In this document: positions 61,400 through 64,000 of the stretch, one piece after another
How the letters are laid out: each line of letters opens with the position of its first letter
Numbering within the stretch: the first letter of the stretch is position 1
Source of the DNA: Tritrichomonas musculus
Taxonomy: Eukaryota > Parabasalia > Tritrichomonadida > Tritrichomonadidae
Assembly: GCA_039105265.1 (NCBI GenBank)
Contig: JAPFFF010000013.1
Coordinates: forward strand, 2,976,001-3,040,000
Length of the DNA stretch: 64,000 nt
Reading direction: 5' to 3'
Translations under genes and position numbers: made by a program
The notes under the pieces: model-generated
What the model was told of the DNA's origin: nothing
Seen by the model: only the letters and a program-made list of their open reading frames with translations
Database searches by the model: none

Positions 61400-62146
61400 T
61401 TATAGATCTATTTTTGAATCTTCATTGTCAGAATCATCATTTTGATCATTTTCATATTCTTCAGAAGACGCATAAATATTGGCACTGATTGATAAAGCAA
61501 GAACGCACTGAGCTGGATAATAAGTTGCCAAACAAAGCACAGAAACGACTCTGCCCAAATCAGCAAAAACGTTTAGCAAAAGCATCAAATCAGAAAAGAA
61601 GAAGAAGGGGCTTCCAACAACGATGAAAATATTTCTCACATCTTTCTTTTGAATGATGTTGGAAATTGACTTTCCAACCATGAATGAAATGATGAGTGCA
61701 TAAATGACGCACACAACTTCCATCAAAACGCCATCAAAATCAAAAATTGGCGCCAAAGTAATGAACAAGCATGATATTACAAAAATTATAGCTCCATAAA
61801 TCAAATCAGTCCATTTAAATTTCATCAAAAAGCAATATGAAATGAAGTAAAAAATGTGTCCAATTGCAAAAAGTGCGGCACCACTGATAAATTGAATATT
61901 CAATATGATATCTCCTAACATCGCAAAGAATAGTCCAATAACCATTATAATTGGAAACTTTTTGTTTTTGTTTTTGTTCATTAATGTTTGTGTAAGACAT
62001 GTTGCACCAAGTAAAACAAATCCTGCACTTGTTATGCTTTTCAGCCACAATTCGCCGTAGATTACATAGAAAATGTCACCAATGATAATTAATACTATCA
62101 ATATCAAACTAACTGTGAAAAATATTTTTTTCTTATTTGATTCCAT
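61400..62146 (-). CDS. YhhN/TMEM86-family membrane protein (lysoplasmalogenase-like)
   Basis: 248 residues from the ATG at 62146; the open frame extends 12 codons upstream with no ATG. About eight hydrophobic helices fill the protein. Family signatures include the acidic GDIILN within MLGDIILNIQF, the GHIFYF motif, and the later SDLMLLLNVF segment. Known members (TMEM86A/B, YhhN) hydrolyse the vinyl-ether bond of lysoplasmalogens in ER or other internal membranes. The C-terminal tail is acidic (EEYENDQNDDSDNEDSKIDL) and cytoplasmic in character. Length fits the family. GC content is higher than in the flanks, as in the other intact genes. The substrate in a trichomonad is inferred only from homology. 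Confidence 0.88.
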   Translation of the reverse strand: MESNKKKIFFTVSLILIVLIIIGDIFYVIYGELWLKSITSAGFVLLGATCLTQTLMNKNKNKKFPIIMVIGLFFAMLGDIILNIQFISGAALFAIGHIFYFISYCFLMKFKWTDLIYGAIIFVISCLFITLAPIFDFDGVLMEVVCVIYALIISFMVGKSISNIIQKKDVRNIFIVVGSPFFFFSDLMLLLNVFADLGRVVSVLCLATYYPAQCVLALSISANIYASSEEYENDQNDDSDNEDSKIDL

Positions 62147-64000
62147 TTGATTTGTTTGCCTTGTAAAAAATAAACTATTCAATTTTATATCATATCCAGA
62201 ATAATCATTGAAAAAAATAAAAAAAAAAATTCGAGAAAAATTATTTTTTCAATTTTTATTTGCATTAATGAATCGTATTTGTATTAAAAATCTCAACGTA
62301 TGAATTTAAAAAAAAAAAAAAAATCATATGAATGTTTTTTTTCAACGTATGAATTTTTTTAAAAAATAATTTATAAATATTGGGGTTTTATTTATTTTTT
62401 GTTTTATTTTATAAATGGGAAATTACCATTTTTCCCCAACTTTTTTTATATCACATTTCAACCTGGGGAAAAATGGTTTTTTGCATAAAATTTTATAAAA
62501 AAAATGCAAATTTTAACCATTTTTCCCCAACTTTTAAATCAGTCAACATTCGGCCTTTTTAATACAGTATCAACTCTTTTCTAGCATGGGTAATCATTAT
62601 TAAGGGTACAAATAAAGTTTTTTTTTGAATTTTTTTTTTAATCAAATATCTTATCAAATGCAAAAATTATCGTTTCAAAAATTTAACTGTTCAAATAAAG
62701 TTAAAATTATCTAGTAGCATTATAAACCAATTTTGAACCTTTATAAACCTGAAATTAACAAATTTTTTATTATATTATGAATAATCCGATCTTATTTCAG
62801 GAAGATGAATGCAGGGTAATTTTAAAGATTATTATCTAAAAATACAATATAAATAAATATAAATGAGAATTTTGCTCAATCACTATTTTTTCACTAATAT
62901 ATTAGCTCCAACTTTTTTAATAATTGAATTAAAAAGATTTTTATTGTCTAAAATGATATATTCTATACTAATACACTTTTTAATGCATATTTTTATTGAA
63001 ATTCAAGATAAGATGATTTCTCTAATTTTCCTAATATTCTATCTCAATTTATTGATTATTTAAATAATATCATAAATTTAATCATAATGTGAATAAATAA
63101 TTGCTATGCTACCTTTTTTTCCTGGGAAGAATGGTTGAATATTCAAGATACACTGATGGAGTGTTTTTGATAACCTACACATAAGAAAATTTTACATTTT
63201 GAAAAAAAAGTATTCATATTAAATAAATTCTTTATATTTTTAGGTTTTGAATTTATAAATAATAGTATAATCGTTTTATTTATATATATATTAAAATACA
63301 GGCAAAAACAGGATATTTTATATTACAATGAGATTTTTATTTCAAACGAACTTCATCATTTTTCTGATATGAATTGACATGTGATTTTTTCTTTTTTGTT
63401 ATAATTATTTTTCAAAAGTACTTCATATTCTTCTCTAATTTGGTTCTGAATTTACCTAAAATACAATGAAAAATATTGCTTTTTTCATTTTCTCTTATGT
63501 ATTTTTAAATTTTCTCTGGGATAACATTTATATAATTATTATATTCATTTATATGTAATACAATTTTTGTCAGTCATTTCGAATTAGAAATTTTTCCTTT
63601 TAATTGTAATGTTGATATTTTTAAAATTCTTTTTTTGAGGTAATAGACATATGCATTTTATGTATTGTTCTTTTTCTTAATATTTTATTTTAATTTTGAA
63701 ACTCTAAATGTTGTTTATGCTGTAATTTTTTAAAAAATATTTTTTAAAAAGCGATTATTTTCAATTCAAAAAAATTACCATTTTCCCCCAGTTTTTTACC
63801 ATTTTTCCCCAGTTTTTTCCATTCAATTTTCTGGGGAAAAATTACACTTCCCTTTATAAATTATCTAAAATATTTTTTTTAATAAACTTTTTCATTATAT
63901 ATATGGTCAATATTTTCAAAGATATTCGAGATAATTTATTCCAATTCTTTCCTGTTTGATTAACTTTGATATATTGGAATAATTGATTATTTTTTTGAAT
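62147..64000. other. AT-rich end of window, no gene supported
   Basis: Apart from the CCCC/GGGG clusters nothing is recognised. A Phe/Ile/Leu-rich plus frame at 62863-63063 is what AT-rich DNA gives by chance. Confidence 0.4.
62424..63836. repeat. TTTTTCCCC/GGGGAAAAA inverted clusters
   Basis: CCATTTTTCCCCAAC occurs at about 62429 and 62518, and its inverse GGGGAAAAATGG at about 62465. A second cluster (CCATTTTCCCCCAG, CCATTTTTCCCCAG, then CTGGGGAAAAAT) lies at about 63778-63831. The two clusters could be the ends of one foldback element of about 1.4 kb or two small hairpins. The interior has no gene. Confidence 0.4.

Noticed and set aside
62863-63063. 66-codon hydrophobic plus-strand frame
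   Set aside because: A Phe/Ile/Leu/Tyr composition is expected from random AT-rich DNA, and no flanking evidence supports a gene.

Overview
The window looks like nuclear DNA of a parabasalid protist, most likely a Tritrichomonas-type trichomonad. The unique DNA is extremely AT-rich. The long genes show no introns. The families present are typical trichomonad expansions: protein kinases fused to Sel1 repeats or BspA-type leucine-rich repeats, DUF3447-type ankyrin proteins, two-repeat Myb proteins, Pmp-like beta-helix surface proteins, VIT/VWA proteins and BTB-like/discoidin proteins. Species assignment is inference. Genes lie on both strands at low density, between long AT-rich spacers full of small foldback elements and gene relics.

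Region 1-8190 is foreign to the rest: clearly higher GC and different codon use. It holds a 4.2 kb array of degenerate 15-bp units, two paralogous small genes (4245-4670, 5393-5638), and an SF2 helicase with a pentapeptide-repeat tail (5678-7750). Two 173-bp inverted arms (5201-5373, 8018-8190) bound the helicase. The right arm cuts straight into a host ankyrin gene (8191-8840). I read this as part of an integrated mobile, possibly virus-like, element that continues left of the window.

Region 9-15 kb: a 2 kb trinucleotide-type array, a Myb gene, a gene of unknown function that has a second inverted copy at 58 kb, and a 583-bp foldback element. Region 15-36 kb: three giant kinase-fusion genes (Sel1 minus strand, BspA plus strand, Sel1 plus strand), a broken DDE transposase, a GC-rich fossil resembling a bacterial filamentous haemagglutinin, and kinase relics.

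Region 36-43 kb: a PP1-like phosphatase, tRNA-Lys, a 740-bp dispersed repeat shared with 20-21 kb, 1.85 kb of odd low-complexity DNA, a kinase gene without a visible start codon, and a degenerate Rho-like GTPase. Region 43-64 kb: a protein joining a seven-transmembrane GOST-like module to BspA repeats, a 56-residue cysteine-rich protein, LRR and ankyrin pseudogenes, a VIT/VWA gene, a Pmp-like surface protein, a BTB-BACK-discoidin gene with one in-frame stop, tRNA-Asp and a YhhN/TMEM86 membrane enzyme.

No operon is expected in this lineage, and neighbouring host genes show no clear shared pathway. The common themes are signalling (kinases, phosphatase, GTPase, 7TM protein) and surface or adhesion proteins (BspA, Pmp, VWA, discoidin). 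At least five short elements with unrelated inverted ends are each flanked by TA, which suggests several Tc1/mariner-like sources.
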